This document shows positions 12,134 through 25,345 of a stretch of 64,000 nt of DNA, piece after piece. Source of the stretch: Liolophura sinensis (lineage: Eukaryota; Mollusca; Polyplacophora; Chitonida; Chitonidae); assembly GCF_032854445.1 (NCBI RefSeq), contig NC_088302.1, positions 15,993,338 through 16,057,337 on the forward strand, read 5' to 3'. The notes below the pieces were generated by a model. It saw only the letters and a list, made by a program, of their open reading frames with translations. It was not told the DNA's origin and searched no databases. The position numbers were made by a program, and so were the translations under genes. Every line of letters starts with the position of its first letter. Within the stretch, counting starts at the first letter, position 1.

Positions 12134-15100
12134 GTATGTTTATTTATTAATTTGATTGGTTCCCTCAAAGAACTTCTAACCAATACAATGGCAGTAAGGT
12201 TTTAACTAACTGAGGTAAATTGTCAAGAAGCCAGCTACATGTGGCCAGTTGCCAACTATCACACTGTCGTCTCAGGTCTGGTCTTTAATACTCTCTATGC
12301 TATACGTACTGTGTATTTTATTGTATTACAACCTCATGACATTAGTCAGGAACCAGTCAGGCTGCAACTGTGGCTTAAATGGAAGTTCATGAAAACTTTT
12401 ACACGCAGTTGCTGATCAATATGGAGTGTTTTGATGCTGTGTAGAGAGATAATTTCAGTGATTTCTACATGTGTTCGTGCACTTGTCCATTAAGCGTGTT
12501 TGTCGTGTTCACTATAATAGGTTTTACGTTTTTTGAACTTTGTTTTTCGGTTTTGGAATGTGGACTGGTTAATTGGCATTTGTACTGCAGGCCATTCATT
12601 GCATTTCCTTGGGGCGTGTATCCGTCATTCTTGTAATGAAGGGAGACTAGACACTTTCGGACGAAAAGAGAAAAAACAAAAAAAAAGCTCCCACTTGATC
12701 TGAGGTAATCTGGTTTGTTTTTTACATGCACTGATCCTCACGCCTTTGAACAACTGTCTCTGACATTAACTAGTCAAGTTTGCCATTCCAACCTCTTTGG
12801 AATTTTAAAGTTGGAATTTCCTCGAGAGAAGCGAGCTATGTATGATTTTATCCAGGTTTTCATTTTGCGATCTGCGTTTGATGACGCATTGCACTTTGCG
12901 CTTGAAGCATTCTCCTTTGTGTGTATGTTGGAAAGGTACTAAATTACATCACCCACTTTTTCTCCCTTCCTGGAAATGGATGTGTTGAAGTTGGGTACAG
13001 TCGATATCAACTTTCCCTGTTGGGGAGCATCGTGCTTTTCTCTGAGTTATATGCTTTTTTTTTTTGTTCTACTCTTTGCCAATGGGCTCATTGTCTGCAC
13101 CTAAAAGGCATACGGTGCTTATAATGGTAGGTTTTGTTCCAGAGGAAATGCTCCATCAGGCTTTGAAGAGGGCAGGCAGATTGTGCCTTACTTTTTAGTA
13201 TTATAGCCATACGTGGATATCCATTGACCTTATCGGATCTTATCTAGCGTCTGCCAGCCCATTTAAACCGAAGCTTAATTGTGCAACGAGTTTTCTCCGA
13301 TCTACTGTGATAAAGATTTGTAGATCTGACAGATTTGACAGAGATGTCGCTTTGACCTTCAGACATGATGTTCACACATGAACATCATTTTCTGTATATG
13401 AGTGTTGTAATGAGAAAAATAAAAGCGTATCCTTTTTACCTGAAAGAAATAAACACCCATATTGATACCATAGAGCATGGAGATTGCAGGTTTGATTTCA
13501 GGTTGAAATCATATCCAGTTATTAAGTTTCTACATGTATACGACTTCAATGTGCATGAAGTGGTGAAGGCTCTTGCTGGTAATTGCCGATATGCCCTGAG
13601 GAACAGAGTTAGTGGGAGAGGGGTATTCTGGAATCATCCTGCTTTTTTGTCTGTCTGTCTGTCTGGCTGTAGACAGGATATATTCCACGCGTCTCCTCTC
13701 AAACTACTCGGCTTATTTTGATAAAGTTTACCATACATCTTGTCTATTATCAAACTTATGCATGCTTTAGTAAGTATCATTACAATCAGGTAATTTTCAT
13801 TCAGGACCAAAGAGACCTCAGGTAGCTAAAACTTAGCTATATTGCCTGCATTTTGTGTGCAGTTTCCTATTTCTTTTAATCTTAATTAAGACAAGTTCCA
13901 GTTGAGATGATTATTGATGTTACAACTGTATTTATTCATGCATTCTTATGTGCCCATACAGTGGATGTTCTTGATCAAGTTTGCAGTAAGGTCAAATGTT
14001 CATCTGTCATAAATTTTGTTCAGTAGAAAAGTCCAATATATTCCTGAAAATAATGTACATTATTTTGTTCTTAATAAATTATATGTCCCCAGTTAGTGTG
14101 TGCTCTTTCATTTACTTTTAATAAAGCACCTGGGCCGCATTTCTGTTTTTAAGAGGATGGCACTGTTCAGAATTGAGTTCATGACCGAATGTGTTCAAGA
14201 AGCTTCATGCATATCAGGTGCAGAAGATACATGTAGATCAATATAAATGCAAGTCTACAGAGACTAGCTGCTGAGTATCTATGGATGTATTGATCATTTT
14301 GGATCACTTTCTATTTAATAAAAAACAAATTTTGTCTGATCTTCCTCTCGGCGTTTGAGAGCTTAATTGTTCCCATGGTGACGTTGTGTTTCTTTAAGAA
14401 GATACCTGGCCTGCAATTCTCCAACCTGGTCTACGTGTATTCACATCAGAGTCGGCAAACTTTTACATTTGTCACAGATCGATGTTCAAAGCCCTCACTA
14501 ATTTTTGTGATTTTGAATGGGTCATGGTACAAGGTTTGGAGGATTTTCTGTTAAATTGCTGAACATTCTGCACAGAACAGGATCCTTTATAGTCTATCAA
14601 ACATTTCTGCTCGTTTTATGGTAAAACGATTCCCGGTCTGCGTGTTGTGTGGACAGGGACTCAAATATCCGTGGACATCTCTTGGCTCATTTTGCAGACA
14701 AAGAGGAAATAGAATTCGGAAATTAGGCACTATGGGATCAAAATTGCCTATCACTTGTGCTTTTCTCTTGAAGTCTTTTGTGGTAGCTTGAGTACTTAGT
14801 TTAGAACCGGTGGTTCCAAATTTATCTGAAAGCTTTCAGAGTCGCATAATAAAATCTTGTACGTGCTCAATTCTCTTCTGTAATCGATGGATGTGACCAT
14901 TTATTTTAGTTTTAGGGGATAGTGTTGTTGTTCCTTGAAATAAAAGTACGTTCTGATGTGTGAGCATACTGGTTTAATATTAACTAAATATGTCATACTT
15001 TTGTATTAGGTACTGTATGTTTACATCGGTTATACCATGTTTGCTGAGCTGAAACCATTGAAGCTATTTCTATTGGTCTTGAGCTGTTCCTTCAAGCTTG

Positions 15101-15150
15101 CTAATATTGTGCTGATTTTTGTGAACCATTTCAATGACTACTGTAAATGT

Positions 15151-15355
15151 CCTAAAATTTCACCAACAAAAGTGCATTTTTAGAGGCAAATAAATGTCAC
15201 AAAATATTATTTTTGGTGCTGAAACTTAAAATTTTCCAGTAAAATATCATGTAATTATCTCATGTTCCACGTGAATGTCAATACACCTATCCCAAATCAA
15301 TAGAACTTTCAGAATCAGGAAAAATGGGCAAGTTAGTCAAGTACGAACTTTAGGG
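15151..15355 (+). mobile_element. MITE family A copy
   Basis: It starts CCTAAAATTTCACCAACAAA and ends ACGAACTTTAGGG. Over about 100 bp of core it is almost identical to the 11938 copy, which makes these two the best pair for a consensus. Confidence 0.82.
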
Positions 15356-16231
15356 TCATTTTAGGGTATATGTACAACGTACATCTATGTCATCACCTCC
15401 AATCCGGATCCCTAAGAATAAACAATTCCTATTGTTTTGCTTCACAATTCAAGTGCACAAAAAGGTTTCAGTGTGTCCAGCAATTTTCTTCTTGAGTGAA
15501 TGACTACCTGTATTTCACCTAGAATGATTGATGTATCTGCTGTTACACATGGGTGCCATGGCAACTCATGAACATGGATTGTGAAGGATGAGACTGAGTA
15601 CACAAAACAACCAGTCTTGCTGCCAATGATGAATTATAAACATTTAGTGTATTTTTTTTGCAAGTAATTTTTTCATAGCCTGACACATCCGTTTATATTT
15701 TTACATGGCATAGTTGCAAAAGTGGGCAACATATTTTCCTGCTTGAATTTGATTTTGTTCTATTTTTGTATCGATTTTTTTCCGCCCTTGATACACATGC
15801 TTCAGTTATTGGTTGTTTTTTTCTGAGCACAGTAATCAGTTTCTGAACTGCCAAGCTCTGGATGGAGAGGCTGTTGTCCTAACTAGTTATCTGCCCTTGG
15901 GCTAACTATCCGCAGATGGCTCCTGATGCTGCGTGGGGATGACACGGTAAACATTGTTACTGAAAATGGAAAGAAAACAACTTCAATTAAATCCGTCACG
16001 ATTCAGCCATATCGCAGTGTTTTCTATAAAATTGTAAACCCTTGATCTATGTGCTCTGAATTGCTATTCCTTCCTGTGCTCTTATATCAGACCTATTGTA
16101 TGTTGTTGTATAGCTTTACATAACACACATCCTTGAACAATTACTTATTAAATGCACCCTCAAGTGGTTCTGTTGCGATATTGGCTTTGAAGGAAGCGAG
16201 CAAGTTGACGGGAGTATGATAAACATCGCTT

Positions 16232-16597
16232 TGTGATGGCCCAGTGTTTTCCAGTTCCACCATAACCAAAGTGACCGTGATTAAATGGTTAATTCAGTCA
16301 TAGAGGAGTTAGTTTCTGTCTCTCACAGGATGGTGTTATTAAGTACATGTAGTTGTGATGGCGCAATGTTTTCCAGTTCCACCATAACCAAGGTGACCAT
16401 GCTTTAATGGTTAATTCAGTCATAGAGGAGTTAGTTTCTGTCTCTCACAGGATGGTGTTATTAAGTACATGTAGTTGTGATGGCCCAATGTTTTCCAGTT
16501 CCGCCATAACCAAGGTGACCGTGATTTAATGGTTAATTCAGTCATAGAGGAGTTAGTTTCTGTCTCTCACAGGATGGTGTTATTAAGTACATGTGGT
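16232..16597. repeat. 122-bp tandem triplicate
   Basis: Three copies start at 16232, 16354 and 16476 (TGTGATGGCSCARTGTTTTC). They differ at only a few sites, so this is a young tandem amplification. No gene overlaps it. Confidence 0.93.
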
Positions 16598-18042
16598 TTT
16601 ATGCAATTTGCTGAATGTTCCAAATGCAAGGGAACTAGGAAACTTGCATCGTGCAAGACGACAGTATTAACAATTATATCTTTAAACCCCTGGCAGAAGT
16701 TTCTTCACTCACACGACATCTGACTATTAATTAAAACATGAATAATGAATCAAAGAAGGAACGGTTAAACATCAATGAAGCTGCCCTTGTCAAAAGTTAA
16801 ATATTTCAGATGGCTGCTGTGCAGCATGAAATTAGTGTGAATTATTGTTTGCTAAAATATTGATTGTATGCCATAAAATAAAAAATGTATCTTCAAACTA
16901 AAGAAAAAAATTGTTTCCATAAAACATGTGTACAGTTCAATTCTAAATTGCTACAGAAGAAAGTTGCATCGCATTTTAATTGATTTGGCATTTAAAGAGA
17001 TGTTGAGAAATTTTGTCTTTTTTTTGTACTGCCTTCCTCTGTGTTCAGAAAATGATCCAACTACAACAGGTGAAGTTGCAACCACTTTGATCATGGTTGT
17101 CAGTTTTCTTTGTTCTGAAGGACTCTTCAGAGGGATGTCCAGAATAAAAAATATAAAACATATATTCATCAAATATGATTAAAAGGCATCAGATGATTTA
17201 AATTCCATTTATATTATTATAAAAAAAATACTGAAGTGGATGAAACACCACAAGTGAAAGTTCTATACTGTATGTTGGAAATTATGTCATCTTTGTGATT
17301 ACCTTTATTCACCTTCAGGTTATCATTTTTATTTTGAGCCCTTGAAAGCAAGGGAAGGACAAAACCTTTTGGACACAGAACTCACTAGTAAAACCCTGGC
17401 ATACACTTCCTTGGCTTGTTTATGTCATACATCTACATATATACACAGATAACAAATGAGCTTGGCATGGTGATTAAGTGAGGTAGCACAATAATATGAC
17501 ACCATTGAGCCATTGCCTAATCACAAGGATCAGGACATTGATTATGAAATCCTGTTATAAGTATGTTGTAAGTGATGGTCATCCTACAAGCAAATATACG
17601 AACAAACTGGCAATACCTCAGGTGTATCAGCAGGTCAGGGTACATGCAATCAAATATAGCTACATGTGTATAGAAATATTCCTAGCTTTGTTGCTGAGAG
17701 TATTAGCTATGCCAAAATTCCAGATGTTCTGTTTGCCATAGATACATGGGTAGTATGAATATACATTGTAGGCCTACAATGATTGTAGTGCTGTAAATAC
17801 TCTGGCGTGAAAGAGTTTGCCTCTTGCTTTATGAATATAGGTCACCTCATACAGTGGAGGTGTTGAGCTTTCAAACTGCCCTGTTGTTATGCAAATTAGA
17901 TACATCATAGACCCAATTTGTTTTCTGGTGGGTTTGCCCATACATTTTATGACAGCTGAAACTCTTGGACACACATGGAAATTAGTGGCCTATACTAGTA
18001 GTGGTTTTGTAAAAACAACCTTGTAACAGGATCTTTTGCTGG

Positions 18043-18086
18043 TCTCTCTCTCTCTCTCTCTCTCTCACTCACTCACACACACACAC
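18043..18086. repeat. TC/AC compound microsatellite
   Basis: A (TC) run passes into CACT and then (AC). Directly downstream, GTGTGGCGCAGTCAGTCAGG resembles the head of a tRNA-derived SINE but nothing more of one follows. Confidence 0.85.
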
Positions 18087-18322
18087 TATCAGCGGGTGGG
18101 GTGTGGCGCAGTCAGTCAGGGTCACAGCACCAATTATAAAGCAAGGTTGGAAAGGTTAAAAATAGGTTGTGTGCATATAACCTCTGATAGCTTTACCTGT
18201 ATAGAGGATGCATGGTTGGTGCACATGTAGAACAAGGCAACTCACCAGTTCTTGACATGTACACAGACATGGTACGTTTATGTTGTTGTTTATTGATTGA
18301 TGTTTATTCACTGTATAAATAT

Positions 18323-18489
18323 GGCTTCCTTTCTGGCCTTATGAGGGAAGTTTTGTTAGCAACCTGTGGATGATCGTGGGTTTCCCCCTTGCTCTGCTTG
18401 GTTTTTTCCCACCATTATCCTGACCTCTGTTGTATAAGTGGAGTATTCTTGACTATGGCATAAAACACGATTCAGATAAATAAATAAAT
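18323..18489 (+). mobile_element. 5'-truncated SINE
   Basis: Diverged copy with GGCTTCCTTTCTGGCC, AACCTGTGGATGATCGTGGG, TTTTTTCCCACCATTATCC and the ATAAATAAAT tail. Confidence 0.8.
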
Positions 18490-18979
18490 GAAAAATATAG
18501 AGGAAATTTGGCTAAAAGCAAAGCCTTGGGGATGCATGCTCATCTGACCAAAAATTAAAGTAATCATGTCACTTGTCAAAACTTTGTGATACATAAAGCT
18601 TGTATGTATTGGAAGCCGCAGCTGGATTTAAAAACCAGGAACTTTCATATACATGTCTTGTCCAAGACTCTCAAGAATTCTGCCTGTTGAACTTGAAAAC
18701 TGACAAGACGTCTATATTGTCCATGTATTTCCGTAGTCAAACATGTACATGTACATGTCTTTATGTTGTTCAGTGCTGAACACACTTTATGAATTATATC
18801 CATGATTGAACATTTGCTAAGACCCCGCTGTACAGTGTGCCTTGTCCAGGGCTGTAGTAAATGCATGTCAGCAAGCCATAAAGGATTTATGCTGGAGGCT
18901 GTGACACCGTTTTTGGTCTGGTGGGCACAACTTTTTATGTATATGTATACACACACACACACACATATGTATGTACAGA

Positions 18980-19185
18980 ATTTCACCTAAAGTTTTGTAC
19001 GTAAAAATGCACTTTGAGAAGCACATAAAAGCCTTACAATGGTACTTTTGATGCTAACATTTAAGGTTTTGTGATAAGAATTAAATCAGATTTCACCAAA
19101 AAATGTGATAAGGTTGATGCATCGGTCATAATCAAGTCAAATGTGTCAAGTGGTAAATGCTAAACTTCAGGAGAAATACGGTATT
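18980..19185 (+). mobile_element. Diverged MITE family A copy
   Basis: It keeps the order of blocks (AATTTCACCTAAAGTTTTG, AAAAATGCACTTT, a Leu-poor AT core, CTTCAGGAGAAATACG) but with many changes. It lies directly after an AC microsatellite. Confidence 0.5.
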
Positions 19186-20461
19186 CTATATGTGTGGAAG
19201 TTTGTGTATAGGTATGTACATGTATGTGAAGTCATATGTACCCTGACATATAGGGTACATCACTTGACCTCATCATCATCATGATCTTGGTATGTTAATT
19301 TATTTCTATCCTATTACCAAACAGAGTTCTTGCTAAAGTAATAATTGGTTCTATCTAGCCAAGGATACCTAGATTTGTAAAATACACCTATGTGTACACG
19401 AGTGTTAAGGACTGTATAATGAACCAATTTTAGGGAAACTACAGAAGAAAATCTGTCTCCCTGAGGCTTCAGCTTTGTATAGCATTGGCTATCAGCAGAT
19501 GGTGATATGCTGCCCTTAGTGGGAGTTTGAGGTCATCACACAAGTACAAGCTACAAGTTTTAAGCCATATATAGTGGATGGTTGAAATTGTTGTTTACCA
19601 GATGTACTTCTTATGTAAATGCAAGAAGTTTTAACTGGAGTGGTTAAAACCATGTGTTTGAGATCATCCTATTAGTGCAGGCTACACTTTATAAACTAGG
19701 CAGTTGATGTTTTACACAGTTGTCGTTTACATAACGGAATTTAGAATTTAAAAGTTTTGCAATTGTTAAAATCATGTGCTTCTGGCCTTTATACTAGAAC
19801 ATGTTACATATACAATTAGTAAGCCACATTTCTAGAGCTACATGTAGCTGTCATTATCTTGGAACACAAAGTCCAAAAAAAGTTATCCAAGTTTTGGAAT
19901 GGTTAATTAATACATGTATAATGTGTTTAAACAAGTATCATGTTTAAGTACATGCCATACACATGTATAATGTAAATTCTGGATGTTTTCTAAGTACATG
20001 TACATGTGTTTAGCTGTATTTTAATACATTTATGTATGTACGATTTGTGTACCCTTGAAAGGTACATGTATATGTGTGTTGTTTTAAAAGGTTTCGTTTA
20101 TACAAACCCCACACCTTGTCACAGATTATCTATCACTTTCAGATACAATATGTTATTTCGCATCCGTGTAATCATCATCAGGGATGATTTCAATGATAAA
20201 TGCACGCATTTCATACCCAATAAATTACAGGTAACAGACACTAAAGCTTGATGAACAAAAGGGGCAACCTTTCTATCAAGACTGTTACGGTCGTAAAATG
20301 TACAAATCTTACCTGAACATATTCAAGCTTACCTGTACAACTTAAAGTGTTTTCCTACGCCTTGCTTTAAAAAAATTGTTTGTTAATGTGTATATTGCTG
20401 TCTTTTTTTCATAAAGTTCTATATTGATCCTTTGGTAAAACATTTCTGGAAATTATTACTT

Positions 20462-20673
20462 CACTGTAAACGTTTTCAAATTTTTTTAAGGTGTTTATTT
20501 AAGCATATTCTGAATTATTCATTATTTTGTGCAGACTGATGAAATTATACTTGTTGTGAAGCCCTGATTGACCAATCCAATTGATATAGTTTTGTCTCCA
20601 AAGTGAACTTAAAACAGTGCGTAGAATGAACTGAAAGTTGTTCTTTCATAAGCAAAAAGGTTGAGGAATTAGA
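20462..20673 (+). mobile_element. MITE family B copy
   Basis: Forward copy with a degraded left end (CACTGTAAACGTTTTC) and an intact right end (AAAAAGGTTGAGGAATTAG). The inner block AGACTGATGAAATTATAC is conserved. Confidence 0.78.
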
Positions 20674-21021
20674 GTGGGTGGAACCTGCTAAGCTTTGTTC
20701 TCTTTGTTCTGTACATATATATTTAGCAGCATTTTATCTTCTGGGGTTTTATGGGGATGCATTACAAATGGGCTGTTAAGAGTTCTGGCTTGTGGTTTTA
20801 CTCGTCCAGCATGGTCATCTTACTGGTCGTTTGCACACAGAGAAACCTCAATACTCAGTCTAAATTCCTGTGCTTATGACTCCCTTGGGTGGAGAATAAA
20901 CTACTCCTTATCTTAAGCCTCAAGCTTGTCTCTTTTTAGCTCTGGCCCAGTAGCTGTCCTGTTACCCTCTGATTTCTTCTCAGTCATGGATTACTGGTTT
21001 AACTTCCATTTCAGTTAGTGA

Positions 21022-21178
21022 CCTGACATTTCAGCAGAAGAACAGCATTTTTAGAGACAAATAATTGTTGAAAATTCTACCTTCCAAACAAATGCCAAAG
21101 CATTTTTCTAAGATCGGTAGAAGTCTTAGAATCTGGCAAAATGTGCAACTTTTAATAGCAGTGGACAAAATTTTAGGT
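21022..21178 (+). mobile_element. Shortened MITE family A copy
   Basis: The core GCATTTTTAGAGACAAATAA and the right end GTGGACAAAATTTTAGGTCA are clear; the middle is deleted. Confidence 0.7.
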
Positions 21179-22633
21179 CAAATTACCATGACTGCATTAG
21201 CTTAAAATTTGAGAACGCATGGTCGTGATATTTTGTGTGGTGCTTTAGTTTTTCTGAACTTATTTCTTTGATGATCAATGCATATCGTCTTTGTATCATA
21301 GGAATGAGTAAATGGACAGTATACTGCACATGTTGCAGCTGTATAAAGAAGTTTTATGTACACATTATAGAAACATTCCTGCATGTACATAGAAAAGCTT
21401 TCCATGATTAGTTTTGCAAGTGAATAATGCATGGTTATACAGAGTTATTCAGTGACATAAGCAAACACATGTATGATAGACACCACATGTACATGTGATT
21501 GCAGACTTGTTTGGCTAAGTGGAAGTAATATTTTTTGATTGAATTTTACACCAGCGTTTATTAGATGTTGAAATTTGAATTTTTACTGACGGAATTTGCT
21601 TTTTATACTGAAGTTTCTGGATTGAGTGGAGATGGATTCGTTCTGGTATGGCTGCTTTCTAACCCATTAAAACGATGTTTCTCTTCTTTCAAGTTGGTGT
21701 GAATTGTGTAGTGGGGTGTTAAGATAATAACTTATCTGTCCAGAGAGTTGGATAATTCGTCCAGTCTCCAGGAAACCCAAGGGTGGGTATTCAGGCATGG
21801 GAACTACACAGCTGCGGCGATTCAAGTTAGTGGGTGAGGTTTTAACACCGCTTGTTTATTGTGCGATGCAGTCATTGGCAGAGGTGACATTGAAGGAATT
21901 GATTCCAGCCTTTCTCCTACACAGACATCCTGTTGAATTCCCCTCAACACAGTCAACGGGGGTAATTCGGACATGAAAACCCGGTGGTTCAAGCGTCTGC
22001 CATTGTCTATCCACTTTACTCCTGATGAATACTTCAATTTTCCTTCCCCTCTCACCCACTCTGCAGCCATTTTAGATCGACAGGCTATACAGAGCGGTGG
22101 TGTCAACAGCATACTATGTCATCATTGGACAGAGTAATGTCAAGACTCCTTGTTTAAACTCTCTTGTCAATTTAACTGTGATCCATAGCACTACGGGTAT
22201 CAAACGATTACCACGTACCAGAAAATAACAAGACTGTCGCCATCGGTTACAAAGTCTGTACATAAAGTTTCATTGGAAACCTATCAATAAGTAAAGTGTT
22301 CCATTGGTGCCTGATCGTTTGAAATTGAAACGAGTGTTTTGCAATTGAAGCTTCTGTTAGACCATTAGTGAGAGCCTGTGGTTCTCTTATCACTGTGATT
22401 TATTTGGGTCCCTGACATGGTGATTGAGTTCAGGTATTGTAGCCCTGTCTGATACTTTTGTGGTCCGTTGAGGTGTACAGTAACTCTGTTTGAGATACGG
22501 AGTGTGCTCAAATCTATCAGACACATAAATCACTGATGGTGTATATACAAGTACAAATCTCGATTATTGCCGGCCCAGAGAAATTCTTCATGACAAGCCA
22601 TACTAAGGTACAAACTGCATGTATATAGCGTGT

Positions 22634-22904
22634 GGGGCCTCAGTGGCTCATTTGGTTAGCGCGCTAGCGCAGCGTAATGACCCAGAAGTCTCTCACCAAT
22701 GCGGTCGCTGTGAGTTCAAGTCCAGCTCATGCTGGCTTCCTCTCCGGCCATACGTGGGAAGGTCTGCCAGCAGCCTCCCGATGGTTGTGGGTTTCGCCCT
22801 GGCTCTGCCCGGTTTCCACCCACCAAAATGCTGGCCGCCATTGTAAAAGTGAAATATTCTTGATTACGGCGTAAAACACCAATCAAATAAATAAATAAAT
22901 AATA
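22634..22904 (+). mobile_element. Full-length tRNA-derived SINE with 13-bp target duplication
   Basis: The 271-bp element starts GGGGCCTCAGTGGCTCATTT, with a box A-like TGGCTCATTTGGTTAGCG and a box B-like GAGTTCAAGTCC about 75 bp in. A body region with GGCTTCCTCTCCGGCC follows, then the ATAAATAAAT tail. Exact repeats GTATATAGCGTGT flank it at 22621-22633 and 22905-22917, showing LINE-driven insertion. It is the best local reference for the other copies. Confidence 0.93.
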
Positions 22905-23180
22905 GTATATAGCGTGTATCGGTAAAACTGAATTCTCGATTTGTGAAGGCCTTAATGCATACAGTGTACATGAAGAGCTACATTAATGTTTTGTTTTAAT
23001 TATATTATAACTTAACTGTATAAATGTTTCAGAAAGGGTAACTTTTGCCTTCATGGAGTGAGGAGATTTGTCCGGTACCCGCCACTGATACGAAGGGTGG
23101 TGGCTAAATAATCACGTCTCTGACTGCTTTAATGCATCCCCACGTAACCTTTCATTTCTTTCATTTTTAAAATTTTTGTA

Positions 23181-23242
23181 TTTGCTTATTTGATTGGTGT
23201 TTTATGCCATATTGAAGAATGTTTCACTTATAAGACGGCAGA
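23181..23242 (-). mobile_element. Reverse SINE 3' scrap
   Basis: The reversed tail and end TTATTTGATTGGTGTTTTAT, GCCATATTGAAGAATGTTTC, with nothing further of the SINE. Confidence 0.65.
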
Positions 23243-24670
23243 AATCAACACAAATATTACCTGATCCATTATACCGTGTTGAAGTTAAAAGTTAATTACA
23301 GTTAGCAAGCTGATTAACGCAGACTGAATTTTGTGGGTATACATTACCCAATAAGAGCACCTATTATAAGAGCTTGCAGCTCACAGTTAACTTTCTGAAT
23401 GTACATGGATGTATGGATGTACATGTACAATGTACCTGAAGCTACATGTATTTCACATCATTTTCATTTTTTATTCACCATAAACCTTAAATTAAATACA
23501 TAGGTATACATGAGTGATGCTTTTGGTAGGAATAAAGCTCACAAGAGCTTGTTCTATCCCGTGAAAAGTAGAATGTTATATAATAGAGTATATACATGGA
23601 TTAGTGGTAATGATACTACAGTGTGATGTATATAAGCATACGTCGTGACAAACAAATGTTCGCAATCAGGAATCATAAAAGATTTTGGAAACTTTTGGAA
23701 TAGGAAATTGTATAGCAGTGGATATGGTAATATCCACTGGAGGTACACATTGACTGTCTGTAAACATATACCCTGTGTCTGTGTGTGATATAGGACCACC
23801 TAGTACACATCAAAGGTTTGCAGCGTGTTGTATATTCAGTGAATTGAAGAGGGCTTGTTTTTCAGTAGATTAGCTTAACCTTCCAGGAAACAACCCACTG
23901 TCTTGGAGTGAAAGAATAGCTGTCTGTTTTGGTCATGTAATCAATACTCCCAACCCGAAGGAACGGAATGAGGAAGCTTGGGTTATGTCCTGCACAGCAA
24001 CTTGTTCAGATTTACTGATTACCCTAACACAGAGGAGTATTATGGGATATGACTGGCACCTTGCTCCAGCCTTGGGCACTTGAGCTGTCTGAAATACGTC
24101 AAGGCTGGCCACAAGGAGACCTCTCTGTCTAGACAGAACCTATTTTAATACACTGCTGGTTTTGTCAGGAATTTTTTTTTATCTCATATATCTTTTTTAG
24201 TTTTGCCTTTATGCTCTCCAGAGTATTGGAAATCCATAAATAGAATTTATTTATGGACTAGCTGGTATATTGAGCACATACAAAATGTAGTTAAGATTTA
24301 TTTTAAATCCGGATGTACAACATTCCAGGATTGTAGATGGTGATGTTTGACATTTATCCAGTCAATCAATATTATTTTGTATTATGTATGTTCAGGATGC
24401 GTATATATTAATTATATTATGCATCTCATTGACATAAGGCTGGTTCTTGATATTTTGGTGTTTCATACACTTTAAAGAGGCAACTTGGGGGATTTTTGGC
24501 CAAAAATCCATATTCCCAAAATAGTCAAGTTTGCTGTATTTACCAGGAATAGCTCAAACTATTGCCTTTCCACAAATATTAGACTCTTTCCTGTTCCATT
24601 TACAGAGTTAAAAGGATTTGAAAGTTTGAAAAAGTTGTATTGTGACCGTCTTTATAAATTTGATTATTCT

Positions 24671-24728
24671 ACTGGAAGAATTCCAGTGGAATTTCAGTGG
24701 AGCGGAATTCCACTGGAATTCTTCCAGT
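24671..24728. repeat. 24-bp inverted repeat with 10-nt loop (GGAATTCC-rich)
   Basis: The arms at 24671-24694 and 24705-24728 differ at one base. They are built from CCACTGGAATTC-type units, which also recur singly up to about 24870, so the hairpin sits in a degenerate repeat cluster. Confidence 0.85.
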
Positions 24729-25261
24729 GGAATAGCTTAAAAAATTAATTCCCGTCTGGAATTCCACATGAAGAATCCCGGTGGAATTCCCTTTCTGACA
24801 CTGGAATTCTACTGGGATTACATTGGGACGTGAAATTCCACTTCCACTGGGATTCCAGAGCCATTTTCACTAAGGTAACTTTATAAATTTTGATACAGAG
24901 AACAGTAACACGTGTACAGACTTGGCTGATGTTTTGCGAAAGGGAAGTATTTGAGCCATTCTAAAAGAATAGGATTTACACTGATCGATTGTTTGCCAAA
25001 AATCTGCAGTATAGCCTCTTTAACATCAATGGACTGTTTGAGTCACAGTTATATTATAACCATACATTCCAGCGGCTTTGATTGGAAACTTGTTGGATAT
25101 ACATGTTAACAACTAAATCAGTTCTACATGTTAATTGCATGCTTTGCTGTGGGTGGTAATGGCAGTTCTGAATCCAGGGGTGCGCCTGCAAGTTTGATAG
25201 CCATTCTCAATTGCCATAACGAGGGCAACACTTCAGTGCTTATACCAGCAGCAGCTGGTTG

Positions 25262-25345
25262 GAATTTCCCTTTTAATAGCCGATTTGGTAGAGGGATGCA
25301 GTACAGATGCTGTGATTTTGGTTCAAATCCCAGCATGGCCCATAA
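25262..25345 (+). repeat. tRNA-like repeat head
   Basis: AGCCGATTTGGTAGAGGG and GGTTCAAATCCCAGC are spaced like pol III boxes A and B. Similar diverged heads lie at about 25527-25600 and 26983-27050 (AGGTTCAAACCC). No cloverleaf acceptor pairing is evident, so these look like old SINE heads rather than tRNA genes. Confidence 0.35.

Larger units (their letters stand above)
9000..22620. other. Long non-coding stretch
   Basis: No conserved coding block was found. It has simple repeats at 9767-9782 (CA), 10115-10134 (AAT), 13649-13664 (TGTC) and 18949-18965 (AC), the listed MITEs, and a CpG-richer patch at 10380-10640. The rest shows nothing I can name. Confidence 0.5.

Noticed and set aside
21822-22112. 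96-codon ORF on the minus strand with ATGGCTGCAGAGTGG and a GTGAGA donor, as in a first exon
   Set aside because: The start context and possible donor are suggestive, but no partner exon or family similarity was found on the minus strand.
25262-25345. tRNA gene
   Set aside because: Box A and box B-like strings exist but acceptor-stem pairing is not evident and related copies are scattered, so it is a SINE head.
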